Assembly (NCBI RefSeq): GCF_016649425.1
Contig: NZ_JADRCR010000012.1
Span: 18,776 to 82,775, forward strand
Source: Limnobaculum allomyrinae
Lineage (GTDB): Bacteria; Pseudomonadota; Gammaproteobacteria; Enterobacterales; Enterobacteriaceae
Length of the DNA stretch: 64,000 bases
Reading direction: 5' to 3'
In this document: piece by piece, positions 41,970-51,789 of the stretch
Position numbering within the stretch: position 1 is the stretch's first letter
How the letters are laid out: the number at the start of each line of letters is the position of its first letter
The notes under the pieces: model-generated
The model's database searches: none
What the model saw: only the letters and a program-made list of their open reading frames with translations
What the model was told of the DNA's origin: nothing
Translations under genes and position numbers: made by a program

Positions 41970-44570
41970 ATGATAAAGTTATCTAAGCGAATGACCATAA
42001 ATAAACAATGTACTTTATCGGTTATTGCAGCATCGATTTTACTGTCATTTTCTTCTGGCGTGTGGGCAGAAGAAAATGACAGTGAATTTGAAAGTGCGTT
42101 TTTGCGAAAAGACAAGAATGGCGCTTCGCCAGACATCTTTCTCTACAAAAATGCCATTGCACCCGGAATGAAACGGGTGGAAGTGGTGGTCAATGACCGG
42201 ATCACCGATGTGTATGAAGTGAATTTTGTTCCTCAGTCACAGGGTAGGCAGGTTGTGCCCTGTCTGAATCGTCGGTTGTTGAATGACGCCGGAGTTAAAA
42301 CCGAACTGTATGACAACTGGCGGACGTCACTAAAAAATAAAGAAGCTCCTTCAGAAGCATCAGCCGTTTGTGATGATTTAGAACAGCGTATTCCGGCAGC
42401 CAGAGTTTTTTATGATGATGCACATCAGCAACTGCGTCTGACCTTGCCGCAGGAAGCGGTGAATAGTCAACGCTTTCAGATGATTTCACCTAAAGAATGG
42501 GATGACGGTACACCAACGTTACGTACTGCTTATAACGGCTATTTTTATCATTCCCGACAGAAGAACAGCGGCAGTGATGGCGGGCGGAATATTAACAACA
42601 GCGCTTTCGTTAGTCTCAATAGTACCGCCAGTTTTGGTGCCTGGCGGGTCTATAGCTTTGATACCTTTAACAAGAATCCGGATCGGGGCTGGCAGAGTAA
42701 CCATGATCGGTTGTATGCCGAGAGAAATATTGTTTCGCTGAGTTCCAAAATATCTGCAGGGGATATTTATACCTACACTCCCAGCAATATCATGGGGGTT
42801 ATTCCACTGCGGGGTTTTACTCTGGGTACTAATGAACGCATGTTGCTGGAGTCGCAATTTACTTATGCGCCGGTTATTCGGGGAACAGCCCGCACTAACG
42901 CCCGTTTGATTGTACGCCAGCGCGGCAACATCATCTACAGCAGTACGTTGACACCAGGTCCGTTTGCCATTGACGACATGTACTCCGGGCAGATAGGCAC
43001 CGACCTCGACGTGATGGTGGAAGAAACCGACGGTACTGAGCAAAAGTTCACCGTCCCCTACACCTCGCTCCCCAATATGATACGCCCCGGCGCGATGCGC
43101 TATAGCCTGTCGGTCGGGGAATATAGAAACAACAACCAGTCCGAGACGCCCATCATGGGGGCGCTCAGCCTGGAACGGGGGTTTGAGGCCTTTACCCTGA
43201 ACGCCGCAGGACTGGGGGCGGACGACTATCAGTCCGTGGCTGCAGGCGTCGCCTGGAACGTCGGCAACGTAGGTGCCTTCTCGCTAGACGTTGCTCAGGC
43301 GCGCTATACCTATGATGAGGTCTCGAACCTGTACGACAAGGAAACCAAGAACGGCACCGCGGTGCGTCTACTGTACGCCAAGCAGTTCGACAACACTGAC
43401 ACCGGCCTGCGCATTCTCGGCTACCAGTACCGTTCGGAGCACTTTCTCTCTTTCTCGGAGTTCAATAGCCGCAACCACCACCGCAAGGACGGCTACGACA
43501 ATGAGTATGAGGATGGCGACAGCCTGTGGAACAAGCGTCGCCGCAGCCGCCTAGAGGTCAACGTCAACCAGGGCATGCAGGAGTACGGCAGCCTCTATCT
43601 GACGCTGAGCCAAGACCGCTACTACGGCACGTCGGAAAAGACCATTTCAGCCTCCGCCGGCTACGGCTTTATGGCCGGGCCCGCCAGCGTCAGTTTGGCG
43701 TACACCTATAACAAAAACGGTAAGGGTGACAACGATAACTCCCTTAACCTCGGAGTCAGCATTCCGCTGCGCTGGGGCGAGCGTGACCGAAACTACAACT
43801 CGGTTAACTACAACCTGACGCGCAATAAAGATAACCGTTACAGCCAGTCCGTCGGCCTCTCGGGCAGCAGTCAGAACAGTCCGCTGTCCTACAGCCTGAA
43901 TGTGCAGAAAGACTACAAGGACAAGTTCAGCGAGTCGGCGTCATTAGGCTACAACTCCAACTTGGTCACCCTGAACGGCTCCGTTAGCCACAGCAATTAT
44001 TCGGACCAGTTCTCGGCGGGCATGTCGGGCGGACTGGTGCTGTACAAGGGGGGAGCGATTCTGGCTCCAAGGATGGGTGACACTATCGCGATTATCGAAA
44101 CTCCGGGAGCGTCCAACATCGGCGTGTCGGGCAGTACCAACAAGACCGACTACTTTGGCCGGGCCATCGTCAACTACCTGAGTCCTTACCGCTACAACAC
44201 CGTCGGGTTGGACACCACTGATGCGCCGACGGTCGAGCTTAAAGAGTCGAGCCGCAAGGTTGTGCCGACCGAGGGGGCCGCCGTGCTGTTGCGCTTCTCC
44301 ACCCGGGTTGGGCGCAGGGCGATGGTGATTATCCAGGAACCGCACTCGGTACCGGTGGGCGCTATTGTCACCGCTGAGGGGCAGGACGAGGAGGTGGGCA
44401 TTGTCGGCAACGGCGGGTTGGCCTACCTGACAGGAATGGATGCGCGCCGCGACGAGACGCTGACCGTCTCTTGGGGCAAAGACATGCAGTGTAAATTCAC
44501 GCTGCCGAAGCTGCCCGAGGGCGATACCGAGTCCCAGTGGCATACCAAGATACCGGTGGACTGCCTCTAG
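41970..44570 (+). CDS. Fimbrial outer-membrane usher
   Basis: 866 residues, a normal FimD/PapC length. After a signal peptide ending near VWAEE come the N-terminal chaperone-binding domain (about 30-150), the 24-strand barrel with plug (GFTLGTNERMLLESQFTYAPVIRGTARTNARLIVRQRG is the conserved usher region) and two C-terminal domains ending with CKFTLPKLPE and a final Cys. The first third (to about 42950) is AT-richer; the remainder has abruptly higher GC and different codon use, which suggests a recombinant gene. Confidence 0.95.
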   Translation: MIKLSKRMTINKQCTLSVIAASILLSFSSGVWAEENDSEFESAFLRKDKNGASPDIFLYKNAIAPGMKRVEVVVNDRITDVYEVNFVPQSQGRQVVPCLNRRLLNDAGVKTELYDNWRTSLKNKEAPSEASAVCDDLEQRIPAARVFYDDAHQQLRLTLPQEAVNSQRFQMISPKEWDDGTPTLRTAYNGYFYHSRQKNSGSDGGRNINNSAFVSLNSTASFGAWRVYSFDTFNKNPDRGWQSNHDRLYAERNIVSLSSKISAGDIYTYTPSNIMGVIPLRGFTLGTNERMLLESQFTYAPVIRGTARTNARLIVRQRGNIIYSSTLTPGPFAIDDMYSGQIGTDLDVMVEETDGTEQKFTVPYTSLPNMIRPGAMRYSLSVGEYRNNNQSETPIMGALSLERGFEAFTLNAAGLGADDYQSVAAGVAWNVGNVGAFSLDVAQARYTYDEVSNLYDKETKNGTAVRLLYAKQFDNTDTGLRILGYQYRSEHFLSFSEFNSRNHHRKDGYDNEYEDGDSLWNKRRRSRLEVNVNQGMQEYGSLYLTLSQDRYYGTSEKTISASAGYGFMAGPASVSLAYTYNKNGKGDNDNSLNLGVSIPLRWGERDRNYNSVNYNLTRNKDNRYSQSVGLSGSSQNSPLSYSLNVQKDYKDKFSESASLGYNSNLVTLNGSVSHSNYSDQFSAGMSGGLVLYKGGAILAPRMGDTIAIIETPGASNIGVSGSTNKTDYFGRAIVNYLSPYRYNTVGLDTTDAPTVELKESSRKVVPTEGAAVLLRFSTRVGRRAMVIIQEPHSVPVGAIVTAEGQDEEVGIVGNGGLAYLTGMDARRDETLTVSWGKDMQCKFTLPKLPEGDTESQWHTKIPVDCL

Positions 44571-44614
44571 TCGGTGGAACACCCGATGAATACGTAAATA
44601 AAGGAAGTGAAACC

Positions 44615-45364
44615 ATGTTTTTGATGACCCTGAAGAAAATGAAGCGTACCACGCTTATAGCCTCTGCTCTGGGTGCGCTGCTGCTGTCGGCCCAGACCTA
44701 TGGTGCGGTTCGTCCACAGCTGACCCGCATAGTGGCCTACGCTGAGGACAAGGAAACGCCGATTGAGGTGATTAACGAAAGTCAGGAAACCTACCTTATT
44801 CAGTCGTGGTTGGAGGATATCAAAGGCAACGAGAACAACCTGCCGCTGGTGCTGACGCCGCCGGTGATGAAAATCGGCGGCAAGCAGGAGGGTAAACTGC
44901 GCTTGGTGGTGCTGCCAGCGGAAATTCCGCAGGACAGGGAATCGGTGTACTGGTTGTCGATTCAGGAAATCCCGCCGAAGGCCAAAGACGGCGGTGAGAA
45001 CAAGCTGGTGCTGGCTATCCGCAGCCGGCTGAAGGTATTTGTGCGCCCGAAGGGGCTGGACAAAACCCAGGCTGCGGACGCGGTGAAATCGTTGAGCTGG
45101 ACCGTGGAGCGTGAAGGTGGCGAAGTGTGGCTGAGGGCCACCAACCCCACGCCGTACCACGTGAGCTTCGGCAGGCTGGAGCTGAAAGCGGACGGCACAA
45201 AAGGTATCACGCTGGACGACAAGACAGAGATGCCGGCGCCGATGAGTAGCCAGCGCTACGTGGTGCCTAAAAACCTGAAGGGCAAGTCGGCGACGCTGAC
45301 CTACAGCGCTGTGAACGACTACGGAGGGGAGACTGAAGTATTGAGTACGGTGATAATATTATGA
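44615..45364 (+). CDS. Periplasmic fimbrial chaperone (PapD family)
   Basis: 249 residues from the ATG at 44615 with AAGGAAG 8 bases upstream; the longer frame overlaps the usher. A signal peptide ending near SAQTYGA precedes RPQLTRIVAYAEDKETPIEV and QSWLEDI. The G1-strand region (LVLTPPVMKIGGKQEGKLRLVV) and the conserved SVYWLSIQEIPPK and KVFVRP motifs identify PapD-type chaperones. High GC, like the usher 3' part. Confidence 0.95.
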   Translation: MFLMTLKKMKRTTLIASALGALLLSAQTYGAVRPQLTRIVAYAEDKETPIEVINESQETYLIQSWLEDIKGNENNLPLVLTPPVMKIGGKQEGKLRLVVLPAEIPQDRESVYWLSIQEIPPKAKDGGENKLVLAIRSRLKVFVRPKGLDKTQAADAVKSLSWTVEREGGEVWLRATNPTPYHVSFGRLELKADGTKGITLDDKTEMPAPMSSQRYVVPKNLKGKSATLTYSAVNDYGGETEVLSTVIIL

Positions 45365-46662
45365 ATAATATAATAAAAAGAATTATTGCACTTACTTTTG
45401 TATTGGGAATGAAGTGGGGATACGCGGCGGAACTCTACCCTAACAATCAACCGATATGGAATAATGGGGCGCCAGCAGCTAACTGTAGTTTTACTTACCC
45501 AACGTTACAACCCCTGTCTCAGCAGAAAAATTTAATTGTAGAAAATTCCCTCCCACTTGGAAGTGTAATTTATTCGTGGAGTTACGGTGATTTTGCGCCA
45601 GATTTTTACTCTGTATGTAACGGAGTCACTGAATACACTACGATATCTTCGGAAACTCATCCTGAATTAAGAATTATAGATAGGCTTGACTTCAATAACT
45701 TAGATAACAACTTATTGGCAGGTCAATGGCTTTGGGGAACGAACAATCCTGGTATAGCATTAAAACTTTATATTATATTGACGGCTCGGGGAGACCAAAG
45801 TACAGGCTATACATATGAGAAATACAGTCGTTCTACGTATGTATCTAATGCATTTGATTCAATTCCGTTAGGGCAAGAAATTGCTATAGTGCCATCCTTT
45901 AGTTCAACGAATGTAATTGACGGAACAATGAGTTCAATACGATCTGATAACACGTCCAAGATTGTCGGAAGTGCTCATTCTTTTAGATATTCTGTCCGAG
46001 CTGAACTTATTAAAATTGGTGAAATCCAAACTGGAAGCCCTTTATCCTTATCCTCTTCAATAACAATGATTCATGCTTTTTTTATGCAGAATAAAGCGGA
46101 CAGCTCACCGGAAACAAATATCGGACCTACAATCATATCTCCGGAGACCATCTTTGGTGGTGGCGGAATTACTTTTGTTAAGCCGAGTTGTCGGCTTCGG
46201 GGGGCAACTGACTATCTAGTTGAACTGGGAGAATGGAGTAATACCACGAACCTCCCCACATATGGTGATGTAGAGCTCATAGATATAAATATAGAGTGTA
46301 ATGGGTCAGTTGGTAATGTTGAATTTGGCTTTCAAGATGTCGGTGCTTTCCCTCTTACCAACCGAAATATCAGTGTTTACGATAGTGCAGGGGGGCAACT
46401 AATCGAAGGGATGGAAGTTGAAATGTCCTACGGTGGTACACGCTTAAATGTTCACAAAATGAATGAGAGTGTTACGACCTACAAAACCAATACTGGCGCT
46501 CATGGGAGTATAAAAACTGATGCCTCAGACTTAGGTTTTAATAGCCAAAGTCAGGCTCAGTTTGGCGTTCGTTTTATTCAACGCGCGCCAATTACTCGTG
46601 GCGGAAGCGCATATACCGGTCCGGTTACTGGACAGGTTAATATGTTTGTTACTTATTATTAA
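45361..46662 (+). CDS. Fimbrial tip adhesin-type protein
   Basis: 433 residues. The ATG overlaps the chaperone stop by four bases. A signal peptide ends near GYAAE, a long N-terminal receptor-binding-type domain follows (about 25-290, without recognisable match), and the C-terminus is a pilin domain (KPSCRLRGATDYLVELGEW and IECNGSVGNVEFGFQD) ending in NMFVTYY. Two-domain tip adhesins such as FimH have this design. The base composition drops back to AT-rich at its start, so it differs from the chaperone. Confidence 0.82.
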   Translation: MNNIIKRIIALTFVLGMKWGYAAELYPNNQPIWNNGAPAANCSFTYPTLQPLSQQKNLIVENSLPLGSVIYSWSYGDFAPDFYSVCNGVTEYTTISSETHPELRIIDRLDFNNLDNNLLAGQWLWGTNNPGIALKLYIILTARGDQSTGYTYEKYSRSTYVSNAFDSIPLGQEIAIVPSFSSTNVIDGTMSSIRSDNTSKIVGSAHSFRYSVRAELIKIGEIQTGSPLSLSSSITMIHAFFMQNKADSSPETNIGPTIISPETIFGGGGITFVKPSCRLRGATDYLVELGEWSNTTNLPTYGDVELIDINIECNGSVGNVEFGFQDVGAFPLTNRNISVYDSAGGQLIEGMEVEMSYGGTRLNVHKMNESVTTYKTNTGAHGSIKTDASDLGFNSQSQAQFGVRFIQRAPITRGGSAYTGPVTGQVNMFVTYY

Positions 46663-47836
46663 TGTAAGCATACAGCGAAACTTGCAACTACCGACAAATA
46701 CATTAGTGATGGATATCTTTCAGCTCGTCCTTGGTAAGACCAGTTATTTATGTCACCGTCATATAACCGGATTGTACCGCTATCTTGGCGTAAAAGCGTT
46801 TACTGATAAAATTCAGTAGAACTGTGCTACACAACACACCTACTATCAATGGCTACGCGCACCGATAGTAGGCATTATCCAAGCCATTTGTGTTATGGCT
46901 TGGAAGTCGACAGACATACCTACAGTATTGCTGTTATCTACGGTTAATCGCTTCATCTGGCAGGAAGGGGGGGGAGTAGCTATCAATACGATCGCAGGGG
47001 CACGCAGTTTGACTATTCAGTTATCCATATATCCACATTCATTTTAGCCAGTGAACCGACTGTCGGTGACTGCGCATGCTTGCGCAGAAAATGACTGTCG
47101 ATATATGAGTATGTGGGTAGCCGGAGAGGGAAGTTATTTGACGATTGCCTGAATGAAGCAAAGGCATGGGCGAAGAAATTGCAGCCCAAGAAATGACGAG
47201 AGCCTCTTTCACAACAGCTTTTATACAGCAGATAAAAAAAGCCCCTCGCGAAGAAGGGGAAGGAAAGGAAAGAAATGAAACATATATGATTTTACGTTCT
47301 GCTTTGATTATGTCATGAAGCGATTAAATATTCATCTATTACTGAATGGTTGCCGAGCGTCAACTACCCCTATATGTAACTTACTATGTGACTTGGCAAA
47401 AATATCATTGAATCCGTAGAGGTAGCAATGAATTGTATCTCTATAGCGCTGGAAATATATAATCAATTAATTAGGTAAAAAAAAGCCCCTGGGTAAGGGG
47501 CTACAAGCCAATAGGATTTACTCATACAATCCAAAGTTTTTACATTCTCTTCCAATGAGTTTTATCACAGTACAAGCAACATACTTCAATGTGCCTGCGG
47601 TAATAACCGTACGGAATTACCCAGACATGTCAATAAGGCATATACTTATTTATGGGGATTAAGTCTCAAATATGTGAACTAGGTCGTTTGCATATGAACG
47701 CCGTTAAGCGGTCAATTTGAATAGCCAGCCAGTTTACATCGCAGATTGCCATTTTTAGCCACCTTTTTTACGATAGCCAAATTAACTATACTCATTTGGG
47801 TTACCGTAAATGAAAATTGCTCGCATCTATGGCTGG
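46663..47836. other. Degenerate region downstream of the fimbrial operon
   Basis: About 1.1 kb with no intact gene. It contains inverted repeats (CTACTATC ... GATAGTAG near 46847-46876), the right copy of the flanking repeat (47113-47268) and a terminator AGCCCCT-GGGTA-AGGGGCT near 47485-47503. The + frame near 47101-47186 ends in KLFDDCLNEAKAWAKKLQ, the tail of a lost gene. Confidence 0.45.
47113..47268 (-). repeat. Right copy of the inverted repeat flanking the fimbrial cluster
   Basis: Reverse complement of the left copy (40203-40312 and 40023-40061). The two are about 7 kb apart and enclose all four fimbrial genes. See the left copy for the differences. Confidence 0.75.
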
Positions 47837-47905
47837 GAGTTCAACTCGCCAAAGTCGCAGGCAAGTATGCGGGCAGAAAGGCCTATCTCGTAACCCACTA
47901 ACCTG
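47837..47905 (+). pseudogene. Serine recombinase tail fragment
   Basis: About 20 codons read GVQLAKVAGKYAGRKAYLVT, the typical resolvase segment after the long helix. It joins the DUF1173 remnant directly. Confidence 0.5.
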
Positions 47906-48405
47906 GTGTTTATGGTGATGTAATATTTCAGCCAGAAAAGAGAGTGCGGATAAATGATGAAATAGAAGGTAATCAACTACCATACTGGGTAATACTAATG
48001 TATCAGCGTGGATCTTTTGGTGAAGTTGTTTGTAGAGAAGCATATGCCCACGCTCTGTATAGCACATCTTATCCTGTTCCGGTCGATAGTGAGTTAGAAA
48101 GGGAAACCATTCGCTCAATAACCAAGACCGCAAAATGGCTCAAGGAAAAGGAATACGCACTCTCTATTAATAAACCTCTTTTTGATATAGATGTTATGGT
48201 GGATCAAGAAAAAAGTTTCGTTCTTCCTGATTTTCTTTTAACGGTTAACATACCAGGACAACTCGACGTTAAGAGTTTTGTTATTGAGACAATTGGATAT
48301 GTTGATGATGCGTATGCAGAACGTAAAGCCTCTCAACATATCGGCATGCAGACATTAGGGTTACTATTAACAGATCCACCAAGATGGCCTGGAGAAGCAC
48401 ATTGA
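47906..48405 (+). pseudogene. DUF1173 C-terminal remnant, second copy
   Basis: From YGDVIFQPEKRVRIN onward the protein parallels the first DUF1173 gene (30469-31006) with about 75 percent identity by eye. The N-terminal half is lost. The last part is interrupted by TGA where the first copy has TGG; EDAFTKYLYKN continues after it in the same frame. Confidence 0.82.
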
Positions 48406-48524
48406 GAGGATGCTTTCACAAAATATTTGTATAAGAATTTGATTAATATAGTAGTTTAGTAGTTATAAAAAATATCTGATATTACACCACTCCAACTTCC
48501 ATCTTAAAAGTTAAGGACAATATT

Positions 48525-48680
48525 ATGTCTTGGAAAAATAAAATTGGTAGTTGTTTTGGAAGTGCTGACATGATTTATGCTATACATCCTTCGGATATTA
48601 AGTCAGCAAATGAATTAGTAAAAACAGCAATGGAGGAAGGGGTAGGTTTTAATGAATTTTGCACCGCTATGGAAAACTGA
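48525..48680 (+). CDS. 51-residue protein of unknown function
   Basis: ATG at 48525 with AAGGA 7 bases upstream, 51 codons (MSWKNKIGSCFGSADMIYAI then an acidic helix). It looks like a real small gene from its RBS and balanced composition. No family recognised. Confidence 0.45.
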   Translation: MSWKNKIGSCFGSADMIYAIHPSDIKSANELVKTAMEEGVGFNEFCTAMEN

Positions 48681-48883
48681 ATGCTTTCCAAAGGATGCTC
48701 TTCTAAACATATTTCCACACAAATGATTAAAATAAACAAAATGACTACTATTAGTCGCTTCAATCAATAGAAGCTGATTGGGGGACTAAAAGCAGAACCT
48801 ATTGGCTATCGTAAACAATATAGTGTAGTTATAGGCACATTAGTTGTATTAGTATCGTCCAAGCAAAGCATGTCTGTGCTCTT

Positions 48884-49180
48884 TTAAGTGATATGTATAT
48901 GCGGATCTTGTGTATGATGAAGTACTGCTAACACTTCAATGCCAACCGAAACTTCCCGATAATAAATTACATGACTCTCAACAGGAAAACTCAATATTCC
49001 AGTGAAAAGATCATCACTCCTGTTACGACCTGGGGATGGATGACGAGCTAGAATATCTGTAATTGTTACGCGAAGAGAAGTAGCGTATGCCTCAGCAACA
49101 TTCTTTCCCCATCGACGAATAGAGTAGGCTTTGATTGAACGTATATGTTCTTTAGCTTTCTTAGTAAAGCGAACGCTCAT
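48884..49180 (-). CDS. RelE/ParE-family toxin
   Basis: 98 residues. The first helices (VRFTKKAKEHIRSIKAYSIRRWG), the LARHPSPGRNRSDDL segment, and VIYYREVSVGIEVLAVLHHTQDP form a complete ParE-type fold with an intact C-terminus. It starts 2 bases after the antitoxin stop and should be held inactive by it. Confidence 0.88.
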   Translation of the reverse strand: MSVRFTKKAKEHIRSIKAYSIRRWGKNVAEAYATSLRVTITDILARHPSPGRNRSDDLFTGILSFPVESHVIYYREVSVGIEVLAVLHHTQDPHIHIT

Positions 49181-49182
49181 TC

Positions 49183-49452
49183 TTACGCCTTATCTTCAAG
49201 TTCTTCAGCTGTTAGTGGTGAAAAAACATCCTCAATGCTATATAGCTCACCACGTTCAGCTTGTGCAAGAGATTCAGCTAAAACAGATTTTAAGTTCTGA
49301 AGCTTAAGCTTCTCAAATTGTTCGTATTCTTCAGGTGATATTACGACAGCTACACGTTTACCATATTTGCTAATTTCTACAGGTTCACGCTGTACTTTCA
49401 TTAGCAGATCACCAAATTGATTTTTTGCTAACTGCGCAGGGATGATTTGCAT
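49183..49452 (-). CDS. Phd/YefM-type antitoxin
   Basis: 89 residues. MQIIPAQLAKNQFGDLLMKVQREPVEISKYGKRVAVVISPEEYEQF is the Phd/YefM DNA-binding domain; the C-terminal acidic part is the toxin-binding tail. It is first in an operon with the ParE-type toxin. This pair looks functional, unlike the ParE copy at 30996. Confidence 0.88.
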   Translation of the reverse strand: MQIIPAQLAKNQFGDLLMKVQREPVEISKYGKRVAVVISPEEYEQFEKLKLQNLKSVLAESLAQAERGELYSIEDVFSPLTAEELEDKA

Positions 49453-49717
49453 AAGTCACCTACTGGTTATAATAGTCATTTTGTTTATTATGGCTATTTT
49501 AGCTAGTTATCGCAAACTTTTTAATCTCGTAACCGCCAGCAAGAAATCGCAGAAGAGGGGTGCGAATGCTCAGCCAGCGCTAATGAGTCCTTACAGGAAA
49601 CATTTTTTATATAGGCCGTTTGTTACATGATGTAGGTAATTATTAATTTGTAGCATGACGTATTATGAAATTATCTCATCATATAGAATAATATTACAAA
49701 TCAATAATTTAACATAA

Positions 49718-49943
49718 TTTAGCAAAAATGCATCCTTATTCCATCTGACGGGCTCACCGCTACTGATGCCTTCCGCTAATAGATCACGTAAAGCCTGAAT
49801 CTGTGACGCAGCTTGTTTCTCACGCAATAAGCGGAGTGCATCTCGCATCACTTCGCTCTGGGTTCGATAATAGCCTGATTTTACCAGTGAATAATAAATT
49901 CACGTAGTTCATCGCCAATATCAACTGTCATTGTACGAGCCAT
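49718..49943 (-). pseudogene. ParD antitoxin, second copy, frameshifted
   Basis: Nearly identical to parD at 31315-31575, starting at the ATG at 49941-49943, but one base is missing at about 49892 (AATAATAAATTC for AATCAATAAATTC), which breaks the frame. No toxin gene follows it; the copy ends near 49718. Confidence 0.85.
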
Positions 49944-49996
49944 AATAACCTCGATATATTGTAATATTTATTCTTACATTAATATAATCGCATTTA

Positions 49997-50036
49997 GGGG
50001 TTTTACGCCAGAACCCCAGATTTTTCCGTTACCCCA
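49997..50036 (+). mobile_element. Tn3-family terminal inverted repeat
   Basis: GGGGTTTTACGCCAGAACC begins immediately after the region shared with the first ParD copy (GCATTTA), and the transposase stop codon follows within about 10 bases. It is related to the solo end at 33950. Confidence 0.65.
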
Positions 50037-51160
50037 GTTTCAGCCCCGCAACCAGTTCATCCAGATCAATAATTTCATTGCTGCTCTGGAAGGTGTAATG
50101 CCCAGGCCACTGGCGATATCCGCGTCAGTTCCTCAAGACCTTTGGCGTTCCCTTCTGCTTCCAGTCGCTCCAGTAGTCGCGACATTATCGCGGAGTTGTA
50201 ATAAACGATCGCGTTGGAGATCAGCCGCCCGCACTGATTACTGATTTCCGTTTCAAGATCATTTCTCCCAGTTAACTCTTTCTTTCCGCCGACTTTGGAT
50301 ACTGCTGCGCGTAACTGATGATAAGATTCAATCCGGTTCTGGGAGCAACGGATATTGCGTTCCCTGCGTCATTTCCTTCAGCCCCAGCGTGGCGACAATA
50401 CGATCAAGATTGCTTTTTTCGCGAGTGATAAGAGCCAGGTCAATCTGTCCGACGGGCTGAATTAGACATTTTTTATATGTCGATGGATCTCTGGTGCAGT
50501 ACAGTTCCTGCAATTGCCTGTTCAGGTCGGTGAAATGAGGTTCAAAGTGCAGGCCAAACCAGTGCAGGATCGCAAAGTTTGCTTTGTTGATGCTGTGCAT
50601 ATCACCGGTGATGGTTGTGGGTTTCACTTCTGAGGTGTTGCTGTACCTGATAGGTGGCCTTGCCTTCATAGTCATTTGTGCCAATCAGATAGCCGTAAAT
50701 AGGGATGTGGTTACACAGCAGCGTGTAAGCCACCATGCTTTTACTGTCGGCCGCTCAACACCAAACTTCTGCCCGTCAACGGCACCATAAAGCGTTTCTG
50801 GGTCAAACGAATAGAGCGGGAAAATCGGCAGTATCTTAATGGCATCGGTGATGTTGTCATTGGCCGTGAGAAGCTAGGCTGGCATAGTACAGCAGGTTTT
50901 GCTGAGAAATATTCAGTACCGGTAAAATGTCGCAGGCTTTACGGTGCAGCGGTTCCAGTATGGCCCGTTCAATCAGTTTGTCCAGATCGACAATAGTTGC
51001 ATCATCAAGCTGTTCCGTCAGAATACATCCCAGCCGTTGCCTTTCATCAGAAAGAACTCGGCTCACCAGTTCCTGAAGCGTAGTGTAACCGGGGCGGATG
51101 ATTTTATGTTCGTTGAGCCAGATAATCAGCTCAGTGGCGACAAAACCAGGAGTCACATCA
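50037..51160 (-). pseudogene. tnpA: Tn3-family transposase remnant
   Basis: The end of TnpA is read from the stop near 50037 (VAGLKLG) through INKANFAILHWFGLHFEPHFTDL and NHIPIYGYLIGTNDYEGKATYQ to YGAVDGQKFGVERP (first DDE aspartate region), in several frames. N-terminal TnpA sequence (ATELIIWLNEHKIIRPGYTTLQEL) follows at 50857-51156. The full protein is about 1000 residues; this 1.1 kb has lost several hundred codons and has frameshifts. Confidence 0.88.
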
Positions 51161-51165
51161 CGGTG

Positions 51166-51595
51166 AACAATATGTGATCGTATGGAAACTGGATCGACTC
51201 GGCCGTGACCTTCGCCACCTTATTAATACGGTACACGACCCGACCGGGCGAGGGATAGGCCTGAAGGTGTTGGCTCGACCATCGACACCACAACCGTTGC
51301 TGGCAAGCTCGTCTTTGGCATCTTTGCCGCGCTGGCCGAGTTTGAGCGTGAATTGATTGCCGAGCGAACAGTTGCAGGCCTAGCCTCAGCGAGAGCCCAC
51401 AGACGGAAAGGAGGCCGTCCTTTCAAGATGACTCCAACTAAATTACGTCTGGCGATGGCGGCAATGGGACAACCAGAAACCAGGGTTAACGATCTATGCC
51501 GGGAACTGAGCATCACTCGACAAACGTTATACCGACATATTTCACCTGAAGGGAAATTGCGCCCAGATGGGGTGAAACTACTGTCACTCACTTAA
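51166..51595 (+). pseudogene. tnpR: Tn3-family resolvase remnant
   Basis: VIVWKLDRLGRDLRHLINTVHD in one frame, then, after a frameshift near 51270, the long helix (IFAALAEFERELIAERTVAGL) and the C-terminal HTH (VNDLCRELSITRQTLYRHI) in another. The catalytic N-terminus is missing. It is divergent from tnpA with no res site left between them. Confidence 0.85.
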
Positions 51596-51625
51596 ATCCC
51601 CGCCCTGAAGGACGGGGATTTACGC
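51594..51625 (+). terminator. Hairpin terminator
   Basis: AAATCCCCGCCCT and AGGACGGGGATTT (about 51595-51620) form a long GC-rich stem. It closes the mobile-element block. Confidence 0.65.
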
Positions 51626-51789
51626 TACACCTGATATAAGTAAACAATCAATGATAGTAATAATGAAAATACAAATATTCTAATGATTAATTTCACACAT
51701 CAGATAGTGTATAACAGGATAAAATTTAAACTATATAAAGATGTTTATTGGTTATCAAAGTTAATTCATTGCAGAAACCAGCCTTTAAA

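Noticed and set aside
41293..46662. Fimbrial operon as part of the conjugative pilus system
   Set aside because: Usher, PapD-type chaperone and pilin with terminal beta motif show a chaperone-usher adhesin, unrelated to the F-type T4SS pilus.
49442..49630. 62-codon frame starting with a hydrophobic segment
   Set aside because: It starts inside the antitoxin promoter, has no RBS and overlaps the antitoxin start; it looks like a chance frame.
33950..50036. The two GGGG-type ends (33950 and 49997) as the two ends of one 16-kb transposon
   Set aside because: Both ends are in the same orientation, so they cannot be the inverted pair of a single element.
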